From a virus, in the IMG/VR virus record IMGVR_UViG_3300037010_000192, positions 1-30,525 of that record: a stretch of DNA of 30,525 nt, one strand, 5' to 3'. Position numbers and translations under genes: made by a program. Positions 16,081 to 22,934 of the stretch are shown one piece after another (the first letter of the stretch is position 1; the number at the start of each line of letters is the position of its first letter). The notes beneath the pieces were generated by a model, which was given only the letters and a program-made list of their open reading frames with translations, had not been told where the DNA came from and ran no database searches.

Positions 16081-17553
16081 CTATTTCTTAACACCTTGTG
16101 CGCGTCTTCCTATCCACGCCATGTCCCCGAAGGCACCGAAATCTCGTTCGTCTTGTGCGGCGATGTCTGCATTATACGACGTGATTAAGTCATCTCTCAA
16201 CCGCGCCATCTGTCCTCTGTAAGCAGCGGCTTCGGAATCTCCTAGTTTGCCAAGACCTTGTAAACGAGAAACCTCCGCATCGATGTCCCCGCGAAGAGCG
16301 CTAAGTTGCGAGCGAGCAGCCGCCTCTCGGTTATTCAATACCGATAATCCTGCGATGTCTCTAGCCTCTTGTCCGCGTGCTAACGCTAGACGGCTGGCCT
16401 CAGATGCGATAACGTTGTCGTCTACCGTTGGCTGCTTTTGACGGGCCGCAAGTTCTCGACGGACGATCTGTGCCGTGTCGTCCACAAGAAGTGGTCTATG
16501 TAATTCGTCGCGTCCTAGGGGTGCTTTGTCGTCAGGAGGGAACGCGGGTGTTGGCAGCCCTTGAGGGAGTGCAGGTGTGGGCTGCTCTTCACTATGCCGG
16601 CTTGGTGGACGGTCTCCAAATTTATGAAGATAGCCCTTAAAAGCGTGGGCTGGCCGCGGTTCTGTGAGTTCTTTCGCTCTAGTTGCGCTAGGTGCTAGCT
16701 CATTCGCATACTTGTTAAAATTAGCGCCCAAGTCGTCCATTGCTAGTGCGGTCTGTTCACCATACGACCGTGGGCCATAGGCCGCCTGCATCTGCCGCTG
16801 TAAGTTCGCCTTATCAATCGCATCTACAAAAGGTGTGTTTCTATTGCCCTCGAAGTCTGAACGACGCGCCGCATATTTAGCTGCCTCGTACATAGAGTCG
16901 TTCTCATTTATCCATGAACCGTGTGCCGGTCCAAATATATCTCGCTCAGTAGCGTTTCTAACGAAGTCCTCTGGTGACATGCCTAGACGCACGGCCTGAT
17001 TACGCACGGCCTGTGTGAACGGTAGCGCGCCGTTAGGGTCTCTTACGTTCGCATTTCCTGCGCTTATCACTCCCTTGTTCTCGTCGTACATCTTAGCAAG
17101 GATCGCTCCGTCGGTCATCAAACGTGGCACGACCTCGCCTACGGTGGCTCCTTTCGCTAGTGCCGTAGCAAGCATGGCCCGACCGTTAGGACTATCCAAT
17201 GCGCGTAACACATTGGAAGCCGCGATAGACTGTTGGGTAGGCTTGCCATCAGCCGACATTGCGTTAGCGGTTTTCTGTAAGGCTTCGTATGTCGAATCGA
17301 TGCCTTTCTTTAATTTATCGTCTACCTTTACCTGATTACCATACTGCGTATTATCCATCTGTGACTGCTGATATACCGTGGGGGGCTTAGGGACGGTTGC
17401 CGTACTGCCGAAAATACGCAGTAAAGCCGCAGCCTTGGTCGGACTGACTATCGCCAACTGTGCTAACGCCATGCGCTGTTGTGGTGACAGGTTTGCGCCT
17501 GTCGGTTGGTAATACGGCTGTGTTGGCGCCTGATCGTCGTATTGATCTTCCAT
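16081..17553 (-). CDS. Putative internal virion / ejection protein (490 residues)
   Basis: A soluble, mainly helical protein with no recognised catalytic motif. The N-terminus is Gln/Pro/Tyr-rich (EDQYDDQAPTQPYYQPTG), followed by a helical region SPQQRMALAQLAIVSPTKAA. The middle has FTQAVRNQAVRLGMSPEDF. The last 100 residues are a coiled coil (REAAARSQLSALRGDIDAEV onward). The ATG at 17553 is preferred over one eight codons upstream because GGGGGG lies at suitable distance before it and the upstream gene stops at 17555. Its position between small Ala/Gln-rich proteins and the giant protein matches the ejection-protein block of podoviruses. The role is inferred from context only. Confidence 0.6.
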   Translation of the reverse strand: MEDQYDDQAPTQPYYQPTGANLSPQQRMALAQLAIVSPTKAAALLRIFGSTATVPKPPTVYQQSQMDNTQYGNQVKVDDKLKKGIDSTYEALQKTANAMSADGKPTQQSIAASNVLRALDSPNGRAMLATALAKGATVGEVVPRLMTDGAILAKMYDENKGVISAGNANVRDPNGALPFTQAVRNQAVRLGMSPEDFVRNATERDIFGPAHGSWINENDSMYEAAKYAARRSDFEGNRNTPFVDAIDKANLQRQMQAAYGPRSYGEQTALAMDDLGANFNKYANELAPSATRAKELTEPRPAHAFKGYLHKFGDRPPSRHSEEQPTPALPQGLPTPAFPPDDKAPLGRDELHRPLLVDDTAQIVRRELAARQKQPTVDDNVIASEASRLALARGQEARDIAGLSVLNNREAAARSQLSALRGDIDAEVSRLQGLGKLGDSEAAAYRGQMARLRDDLITSYNADIAAQDERDFGAFGDMAWIGRRAQGVKK

Positions 17554-17554
17554 G

Positions 17555-18031
17555 TTATTGACCCCCCAGGTATGCACGTAGCTTCGCCAGATTCTGATAT
17601 AATGACGCGACTTCTGGGTCTAACGGCGCCTGGGCTCCAGGCTGCCAGTTTCCTCCTAGATTATATAATGCCGAGTTCGTCCACTTCATCTCGCCATTGA
17701 GTTTGTTGGCCTCTGCGGTCGCTTTCAAGCCGTTCGCGTCCGCTACCTTCTGGTTAGCCATTGCGTTAATCCAGGCCGCTTTGTTGCCCGGTGAATTAGG
17801 GTCCGCTTTCAGAGCCAGTTCGCCATTATAGTAGTCAATGGTGCTTTGTGTGCGACGTGCGCTGTCGGCTAACTCCTTGTCTTTAAGTCCGAACTCTCGG
17901 TTGTCCTTTTCCTTGGTATAGGCGTCCTGCTCTTTCTGGTGCGCATCTTTTAGATACATACCATACAGCTCGCTCAACCCGGCTAGAGGGGAGTAAATTG
18001 GTGTGTTTGGGATATTATAAACTTGTGGCAT
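17555..18031 (-). CDS. Small helical virion-associated protein
   Basis: A 158-residue protein with a strongly charged coiled-coil section (about residues 28-60, DAHQKEQDAYTKEKDNREFG), then an Asn/Ala-rich helical part (LKADPNSPGNKAAWINAMA) and a tail with NWQPGAQAPLDPEVASLYQN. No membrane segment or known motif. Start supported by AAGGAGC before the ATG; 17 bp downstream of the previous gene and 1 bp ahead of the next start. It likely belongs with the internal virion proteins around it, but cannot be named. Confidence 0.6.
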   Translation of the reverse strand: MPQVYNIPNTPIYSPLAGLSELYGMYLKDAHQKEQDAYTKEKDNREFGLKDKELADSARRTQSTIDYYNGELALKADPNSPGNKAAWINAMANQKVADANGLKATAEANKLNGEMKWTNSALYNLGGNWQPGAQAPLDPEVASLYQNLAKLRAYLGGQ

Positions 18032-18048
18032 TTGTTGCTCCTTATATC

Positions 18049-18597
18049 TTACAGCAGCATAGCTAACATAGCGGCCCCGCCAATCATGGAGTTGGTTGAC
18101 CCCATATTGGCTTGGTTTTGTGCCTCAACCACCTGCTGATATTGCTGTTGTTGCGCCATGTAGTTGCCGTTTGCTGCCCCCAAACCACCAGTAGCCTGAC
18201 CAATCATGCCTAAACCTACGCCTGCTAGCTGGCCTTTTAGTGCCATGTTCTGGTTAATGGCGTTGTTGGCAAAATCAGTTACGCCTTTAGATGTTGCTGC
18301 TGCTGTATTCAGTCCTGCTAACCGAGACCGGTCAACCTGCTGCCCTGGCATAAGCCCTACGCCGTAACGCTGCATCGCTCTATCTTGTATACCTGACTGC
18401 ATAGCGTTGCCAGCGCTGAACATGTCCTGTACTTTACTAATATTCGCCAGCGGAGATTGGTTTGCCTGTGCTAATAGGTTATCCTCGAACGGTCTATAAT
18501 TTGCATTATAGTAATCGTACTGCTTCTGGGCAATGTCCGCCATTGTTTTGCTGTATTGGCTCTCTTGAATTGGCGGTGGTGCGCTGCCTTTACTCAT
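18049..18597 (-). CDS. Ala/Gly/Gln-rich virion protein, paralogue of upstream gene
   Basis: A 182-residue protein beginning MSKGSAPPPIQESQY, nearly the same N-terminus as the next gene upstream. It continues with a helical Asn/Gln/Ala/Gly-rich body (NNAINQNMALKGQL, GYGMIGQ-like repeats, YMAQQQQYQQVVEAQNQ) and a hydrophobic C-terminus (MIGGAAMLAMLL). The ATG at 18597 is chosen because it overlaps the upstream TAA as TAATG, has GGGAG at the right distance, and aligns with the paralogue; a TTG six bases upstream is less likely. The composition is typical of small podovirus ejection proteins that interact with membranes. Function inferred. Confidence 0.6.
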   Translation of the reverse strand: MSKGSAPPPIQESQYSKTMADIAQKQYDYYNANYRPFEDNLLAQANQSPLANISKVQDMFSAGNAMQSGIQDRAMQRYGVGLMPGQQVDRSRLAGLNTAAATSKGVTDFANNAINQNMALKGQLAGVGLGMIGQATGGLGAANGNYMAQQQQYQQVVEAQNQANMGSTNSMIGGAAMLAMLL

Positions 18598-19271
18598 TAC
18601 CAATTACTCCCTGTATATCCACTTACACCCGCTGGTAGTCTGCCCATCGCGTTCCAATCAGGCTCAAGCATGGTAGTAGTCGTAGTATAACCAGAACCAA
18701 AACTAAACGGCAGCTTGCCGCCAGACATCTTATACTGGAGCCCAAGTTTACTTAGGTCATTCAGTAGGGATGAATTGGCGTTCTGTTGTGCAACGTTAAA
18801 ACCTACCTGCTGCGCATAATTGCTGTTGATGCGAGAAGTGTCGGTATCTGCTATTGACTTAAACGCTCCAAGGGAACCGTCAATCTGCCCTGTGCCTAAC
18901 TTAGCCACGCCTTGCGCCTGATTCAGGTAGTTAGCGCGTTGAGCACCGTACCCGCCAAAAGCAGCGTCTGCTGCTGCATTAGCCCCTGCGCTACCCAACG
19001 CCATTAGTTGTGATGCGCTTCCCCCCCGTGCCATATTAAGCACTGCGTTTTGTGCTGCTGCCCCTGTCTGCTGCCCCGCCTGTGCCAAGCCTTTCGACAT
19101 AGCCCCTGCATATGCGTCATCTGAGTTAAGACGTTCAACTGCGTTACGGTACGCAATTTCATTAGGCTGAAAACGTGTTAGGTAGTCGTCCCATCGCTGA
19201 TTGGCTATATTAGCCAACGTCTTATTGTATTGGCTTTCCTGTGGCGGTGGTGGGGCTGAACCTTTAGACAT
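18597..19271 (-). CDS. Ala/Gly/Gln-rich virion protein, paralogue of downstream gene
   Basis: A 224-residue protein opening MSKGSAPPPPQESQY-NKTLANIANQRWDDY, matching its downstream neighbour over the first 40 or so residues and then diverging. The centre is an Ala/Gly-rich helix (AGQQTGAAAQNAVLNMARGG, GSAGANAAADAAFGGYG) and the C-terminal third is polar with a Thr run (GSGYTTTTTMLEPDWNAMG). The ATG at 19271 lies within the end of the acetyltransferase-like gene (8-bp overlap) with AGGAG upstream. Probably an internal virion protein arising from duplication of the N-terminal module. Confidence 0.6.
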   Translation of the reverse strand: MSKGSAPPPPQESQYNKTLANIANQRWDDYLTRFQPNEIAYRNAVERLNSDDAYAGAMSKGLAQAGQQTGAAAQNAVLNMARGGSASQLMALGSAGANAAADAAFGGYGAQRANYLNQAQGVAKLGTGQIDGSLGAFKSIADTDTSRINSNYAQQVGFNVAQQNANSSLLNDLSKLGLQYKMSGGKLPFSFGSGYTTTTTMLEPDWNAMGRLPAGVSGYTGSNW

Positions 19272-19701
19272 CCCATACTCCTAAATTTAATAACGTATCT
19301 GGCTTCATACGGCGTGCCCAACCTTTACGGCGCGATATGCCGACGATATTCTGTGCGCCTAGTTGTGGTGCAATGGCCTTCAAGAAATCTATCAATGCGT
19401 CGGTAGCGGTCACGTGCTTCCGCGCCATATACATTGCAATAATGTGCATGGCCGTAAAGGTGTCGTATGGTGACTTAGTGACGTGGTATAGAACGAAGCC
19501 TACAGGGGTACCATCAGCCAACACGACTAAGTTGCGCAAGCGCCCATCTATAGCGTGGGTTATCACCGTTTGGACGTCCAACGAATTACCGGAATGCGCG
19601 TTTACGGAAGCTAACCCCTCATACAATAAGTCGGAGTGTGGTCCGGTGATGGCGAAGTCGGCTGTGGCGACTAGGTGGTTAGGTGTTAGGCTATAGATCA
19701 T
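19264..19701 (-). CDS. GNAT-like acetyltransferase (putative)
   Basis: A 145-residue protein with a GNAT-type layout: a central strand pair around RNLVVLADGTPVGFVLYHVT (about residues 56-75), then MHIIAMYMARKHVTATDALIDFL (about 84-106), where the acetyl-CoA binding loop is expected (Y-M-A-R-K-H-V-T-A-T-D-A-L), and a terminal RRKGWARRMK. The canonical Q/RxxGxG/A is degenerate, so the call is moderate. Similar small GNAT-like proteins sit among podovirus head genes, with unknown targets. The start is coupled to the upstream peptidase by an ATGA overlap and its end overlaps the next gene, so it is inside the structural operon. Confidence 0.5.
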   Translation of the reverse strand: MIYSLTPNHLVATADFAITGPHSDLLYEGLASVNAHSGNSLDVQTVITHAIDGRLRNLVVLADGTPVGFVLYHVTKSPYDTFTAMHIIAMYMARKHVTATDALIDFLKAIAPQLGAQNIVGISRRKGWARRMKPDTLLNLGVWDV

Positions 19702-20552
19702 CGTCCCTTATACCCGTGTATCATTTTTTTCAACCTATCGATCGTTCCGAGGCTTTGGTTCTCGTGGAGTGAGTCTAGAGTATCTATATATCTTCCGGCC
19801 GGTGTGCGCGCGGTGTCGTCTAGGTTCGCCGTGTTGTAAGCGTATAAATCTGAAAGCATACTATCGAAATATCCATCGCCGACGGACTCAGAAGAACCAT
19901 AATGCTCATTAACACGTATGCCCGCTCGTGACAGTAGTTCCCTAGCCATGCCATCGGCCGTTGCCTCTGTCTCAGCTCTACCGAGTGGGAATCTGCGGAT
20001 AGCAGGCCTGTCTAGCCCGTAGTAATGGGCTCCCTCATGCGCTAACGTGTGCTCTAAGGCCTTCTCTGGTTCCTTGAAGATATCCATCGATCCCGTATAG
20101 ATATTAAAAGACTCGGGGACACCAGTTCTCGGATTCTTCATGACAGAACCAGCGACGTTGATTGGTGGTGTCGGGATTACTCGTACTTTATATGGTAGGT
20201 CTGCCTTGAGTTGTTGTGCTCTCTCCAGCGCTGCTTCTTTCGCCCCTGGGTTTCTGTTGTCGGTGTGTTCAGCGGTTAGGCGTGCCAGGTCAGCTAACCT
20301 CGCCAATGGAGAACTGTCCTCGAACTGCACGTCATTCAGCACTTTCTCAAGCACAGCGGTAGGCTGACGCATCTTGTCATAAAACTGATCTGGGTTAGCT
20401 TCGCGCAGTTGGTTATACGCATTAGCATAAGATGCTATGTTGGGTGTGCCCCCATTCATGGCGGATTGGGCATATCTCATTGCCATTGCGTCCATGCGGT
20501 CCGATATGTCGGTAGGCTGCCACTGTTGTTTTGCGTTTGGTCTAGTAGGCAT
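19698..20552 (-). CDS. HExxH zinc metallopeptidase in the head-gene block
   Basis: A 284-residue protein with TLAHEGAHYYGLDR (zinc motif HEGAH at about residues 172-176) and a downstream RAETEATADGMARELL (about 192-207), giving a plausible third ligand in E-x-x-A-x-A-D. The N-terminal 120 residues are polar and helical (YANAYNQLREANPDQFYDKM). The ATG at 20552 is preferred to a TTG six bases upstream because GGAGG is well placed. It follows the connector gene and is coupled to the acetyltransferase-like gene. It could be a virion-packaged protease or a processing enzyme; it lacks features of the known U35/S49-type prohead proteases. Target unknown. Confidence 0.62.
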   Translation of the reverse strand: MPTRPNAKQQWQPTDISDRMDAMAMRYAQSAMNGGTPNIASYANAYNQLREANPDQFYDKMRQPTAVLEKVLNDVQFEDSSPLARLADLARLTAEHTDNRNPGAKEAALERAQQLKADLPYKVRVIPTPPINVAGSVMKNPRTGVPESFNIYTGSMDIFKEPEKALEHTLAHEGAHYYGLDRPAIRRFPLGRAETEATADGMARELLSRAGIRVNEHYGSSESVGDGYFDSMLSDLYAYNTANLDDTARTPAGRYIDTLDSLHENQSLGTIDRLKKMIHGYKGR

Positions 20553-20554
20553 TA

Positions 20555-21166
20555 TCAATAACCTCCGTAGGTCGCTACTAATGCGCCATTGTTCTTAGGC
20601 CGTTTTACGCGACCCTTAGCGTAATTAAGTCCGGCCAACCAACGATTTTCGTAATACGATGCTAACTTAGGTTCGCCGAAGTCTGTCGGGGCTGCGAGTA
20701 CGCGGGATAAGGCGCCGTCTACGATGGTGTCTCGGTAGAGCGCGAAAACATCGTCTGGAATGGTAGAAGTATTAGCCGCCATCGCGCAAACAATGCGCGC
20801 GAGCCCTGTCTCCGGGATGGCCGGTGCGGGATACACCACGAGAATGTTGCCGCTTACTTGGTTATACACACGCGGCGTTCCGGCGTCTACCGCCGGCTGA
20901 ATAGCGAAAACATCGTCCGGCATGGGGTCTAGCTTCCTAGTAGACAACGTCACCCATGCTGTGCGTACAGCGACAGCGCCTGTAGGCGGGCTTAACAGTA
21001 TCTCGTTATTGCTAGGCGACACACCGATCTGTGTGTTTACCTGCCACACCTCTGCTTCGATGCAAAGAGTCTGAACCGCATCAAACAGAGCGTTCTCCAC
21101 AACGAAGTCTGGCGCCTGTTTAGCCACCAGTAAGACACGTGTTAGGAGCTGATTGATGTCGGCCAT
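20555..21166 (-). CDS. Head-tail connector / adaptor-like protein
   Basis: A 203-residue protein: N-terminal helices (INQLLTRVLLVAKQAPDFVV, AVQTLCIEAEVWQ) lead to a beta part (NEILLSPPTGAVAVRTAWVTL, NILVVYPAPAIPETG) and then helices (DDVFALYRDTIVDGALSRVL). This helix-beta-YPAP-beta-helix order parallels the 212-residue adaptor further downstream, and the first gene cluster after capsid is where a connector is expected. The ATG forms TAATG with a 17-codon micro-ORF. The role is inferred from architecture and location. Confidence 0.6.
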   Translation of the reverse strand: MADINQLLTRVLLVAKQAPDFVVENALFDAVQTLCIEAEVWQVNTQIGVSPSNNEILLSPPTGAVAVRTAWVTLSTRKLDPMPDDVFAIQPAVDAGTPRVYNQVSGNILVVYPAPAIPETGLARIVCAMAANTSTIPDDVFALYRDTIVDGALSRVLAAPTDFGEPKLASYYENRWLAGLNYAKGRVKRPKNNGALVATYGGY

Positions 21167-21219
21167 TAGTCAGAGCCTCTATTGCCTGGTGTACACGAAA
21201 TACTATCGAAAAAACCCAT
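21166..21219 (-). CDS. Possible 17-residue micro-ORF before the connector gene
   Basis: The ATG at 21219 has GGAG seven bases upstream (within the end of the 61-codon gene). It encodes 17 residues, MGFFDSISCTPGNRGSD, and its TAA overlaps the connector ATG as TAATG. It could be a translational coupler or a real micro-protein. The alternative longer reading from 21348 overlaps the 61-codon gene and has no ribosome site. Confidence 0.35.
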   Translation of the reverse strand: MGFFDSISCTPGNRGSD

Positions 21220-21223
21220 AACC

Positions 21224-21409
21224 CTACTCCGCGTCAGTCGTTGTCGCCTGTGGCTTGCTTTGCGGCTTTTTGGCCTGTACTGCTGTAGCGCCTGCTGCAA
21301 GCGCGGTGTCCAAAATGCTGTCAGGGATTTCTGTAGGTGTCGGTCCAATGACTACAGTCATAAGACCTAGAGATACACTCACTTCCACTGGAGCGGTTAC
21401 TAATGCCAT
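21224..21409 (-). CDS. Small hypothetical protein after capsid
   Basis: A 61-residue protein, hydrophobic at the N-terminus (MALVTAPVEVSVSLGLMTVVIG) and polar, Lys/Gln/Thr-rich at the end. A strong AAAGGAAG ribosome site precedes the ATG. It is the first gene after the capsid and its hairpin pair. Possible roles are a small head-decoration or completion protein, but nothing in the sequence decides this. Confidence 0.6.
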   Translation of the reverse strand: MALVTAPVEVSVSLGLMTVVIGPTPTEIPDSILDTALAAGATAVQAKKPQSKPQATTTDAE

Positions 21410-21429
21410 GTGATTCTTCCTTTAAGAGG

Positions 21430-21476
21430 TATTACCATAAGTTCGTTATGGCAATACCCCCTATCGCTAGGGGGTA
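21430..21476 (-). terminator. Two adjacent hairpins after the capsid gene, one with a GNRA loop
   Basis: On the minus-strand RNA the first hairpin is a perfect 9-bp stem (UACCCCCUA / UAGGGGGUA, plus coordinates 21455-21463 with 21468-21476) closed by GCGA, a GNRA tetraloop. The second is an 11-bp stem with one G-U pair (21430-21440 with 21446-21456, loop CGAAC). They share two bases, so only one can be fully formed at its base. No U-run follows either, so this may be an attenuator, RNase processing or mRNA-stabilising element rather than a simple terminator. Confidence 0.6.
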
Positions 21477-21489
21477 AGGTGGGTGTCGA

Positions 21490-22623
21490 TTAGATTCCTA
21501 ACGCGACATACATTACAGACACACCGAAGTCTTCGCTAGTGTGGGAATACGTGCTTGTAAATACAGGCTTACGCATACCAAACATCTTACCGATAGACAC
21601 ACCGAAGTTGTTGCCGTAGTCCTGTTTTTCTTCTTCCCAATATGGAGCATCGATGTCCGCGAACGCTAACGCTTGTGCACCACAGATCAGAACATAAGCA
21701 CCTTCGACCTTGCCGTCAGAGCCAAATTTTGAACCACTAGCAGCGCCCAAAGTAGTTGGAGCATAGACTGTTTCGTGTACAACCAATCCATCTACTGTAG
21801 GGATACCGCCTTTGAAGATTTCACTGTCACGACCTACTGCCGCTGCCGCAGCGCGTAAGTTAGCCAAGAAATCTGGGTCTAACTTCAAGTTAGCCATAGA
21901 GATAGGGTCGATGAACACATGGTACGTCTCTTTACCATTGATACGGATACCTTTGATACGTTTAGATACCATGTGAGCCTTAGCCATAACCAATGCTTTA
22001 TAAGTGATCTTGTCGCTAGTAGTGACATCAGCCGTAGAAGCCGCAGTAACCAACTTAGAGTTCGCAAAGTCCCAACGAAGGCGACGTAACGCAGTAGGTG
22101 CAGTAACAGTGGAAGCGAACTCTAACAAACTAGCTTCGCCGACAGTACGCGCAGAGCCGTCTAGGTTCATCGTGTAAGGGATACCCGCTAAAGTCTGGAA
22201 CGACAATTCGTCAACGAACTTAGCCATGTTGTACGCCAAATGGTCTTTAGCAACTTCACGGAATTTTACAACCGCTTTTTGGTCAGACATACGACCTTTG
22301 TTAGCATAAGCCATACGGTACTGGTCAAACACGACTTCCATTTCTTGAGTGGTGATCGTATCTTCCTTACCACGCAACATGTTGTCACCAGCCACACCAC
22401 CAGATACTTGGTTAGGTACTAATGTGATTACTGCGCGGTTACCCTTGTTAGTAGCCTTCAATTCGCTTACGCGTTGAATCATACTGTCAGGGCCTGAGCC
22501 TAAGAAGTTGGTTACAAATGATTGGTTACGAACTTCTTTCCAAAAGTCAAAAGACCATGTACGTAACGCCGTAGCTGGTAACGCACCGAAGTCGGTACCA
22601 ACAATTAGTGGTAAACTCGCCAT
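21490..22623 (-). CDS. Major capsid protein, N4-gp56-like family
   Basis: A 377-residue protein with the landmarks of the N4 gp56 family coat proteins (HK97 fold): an N-terminal arm, RAVITLVPNQVSGGVAGDNML (E-loop region), DQYRMAYANKGRMSDQKA, LAYNMAKFVDELSFQTLAG, a central IKGIRINGKETYHVFIDP, GGIPTVDGLVVHETVYAP and VLICGAQALAFADIDAPYW. It is slightly shorter than N4 gp56 itself. It assembles the icosahedral head around the scaffold encoded upstream. The ATG follows AAGGAG. Expression is set apart from the scaffold gene by an intrinsic terminator and its own sigma70 promoter, with hairpins downstream, consistent with the need for hundreds of copies per virion. Confidence 0.88.
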   Translation of the reverse strand: MASLPLIVGTDFGALPATALRTWSFDFWKEVRNQSFVTNFLGSGPDSMIQRVSELKATNKGNRAVITLVPNQVSGGVAGDNMLRGKEDTITTQEMEVVFDQYRMAYANKGRMSDQKAVVKFREVAKDHLAYNMAKFVDELSFQTLAGIPYTMNLDGSARTVGEASLLEFASTVTAPTALRRLRWDFANSKLVTAASTADVTTSDKITYKALVMAKAHMVSKRIKGIRINGKETYHVFIDPISMANLKLDPDFLANLRAAAAAVGRDSEIFKGGIPTVDGLVVHETVYAPTTLGAASGSKFGSDGKVEGAYVLICGAQALAFADIDAPYWEEEKQDYGNNFGVSIGKMFGMRKPVFTSTYSHTSEDFGVSVMYVALGI

Positions 22624-22839
22624 AATAAGTTCTCCTTATGTGATTGGCTTGGAAAAACAATAAAAACTTGTGTGGACAAAAGCCACGTTTTCGCTTTGTT
22701 TTTACGCGCCAGCAACGCGAGAGAGACCTTATTTTTGAGAGGGTGAGGACCTCTTGAACTTGCACGGTATCTATTCTTTTTAACGCTGTTTAAGGTCGCA
22801 GCGTGCCTTGGCGATACGTAGGAAGTTCCTATTACTGTC
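22624..22839 (-). other. Non-coding leader of the capsid transcript
   Basis: About 210 nt between the capsid promoter and the capsid ATG contain no credible gene. Small potential stems are visible on the minus-strand RNA (CGCUG/CAGCG, AGAGG/CCUCU, GUGG/CCAC), and the last 60 nt are U-rich up to the AAGGAG site. An 87-codon reading through this segment starts upstream of the transcription start and lacks a ribosome site, so it is not counted. Confidence 0.5.
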
Positions 22840-22868
22840 TTTATAACATAAGCTATCCTAGTTGTCAA
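22840..22868 (-). promoter_or_regulatory. Sigma70 promoter of the capsid gene
   Basis: TTGACA (22868-22863), 17-bp spacer, TATAAA (22845-22840), with start predicted near 22833. Perfect -35 and 5/6 -10 at optimal spacing. It lies 17 bp downstream of the intrinsic terminator after scaffold, so capsid transcription restarts here. Confidence 0.85.
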
Positions 22869-22878
22869 TAAACGGACT

Positions 22879-22908
22879 AAATAAAAAACCCCGCTAGTGC
22901 AGGGTTTT
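22879..22908 (-). terminator. Intrinsic terminator after scaffold
   Basis: The minus-strand RNA forms a 10-bp stem (AAAACCCUGC / GCGGGGUUUU with one U-G pair) closed by ACUA and followed by a run of six U residues (four shared with the stem). It begins 27 bp after the scaffold stop and is the clearest intrinsic terminator in the window. Confidence 0.88.
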
Positions 22909-22934
22909 AGTCTGTTAACGGGGAAGGACGGAAG

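Noticed and set aside
22605-22868. An 87-codon minus-strand ORF across the capsid leader
   Set aside because: Its start lies at the -35 box, upstream of the likely transcription start, with no ribosome site, and it runs out of frame into capsid.
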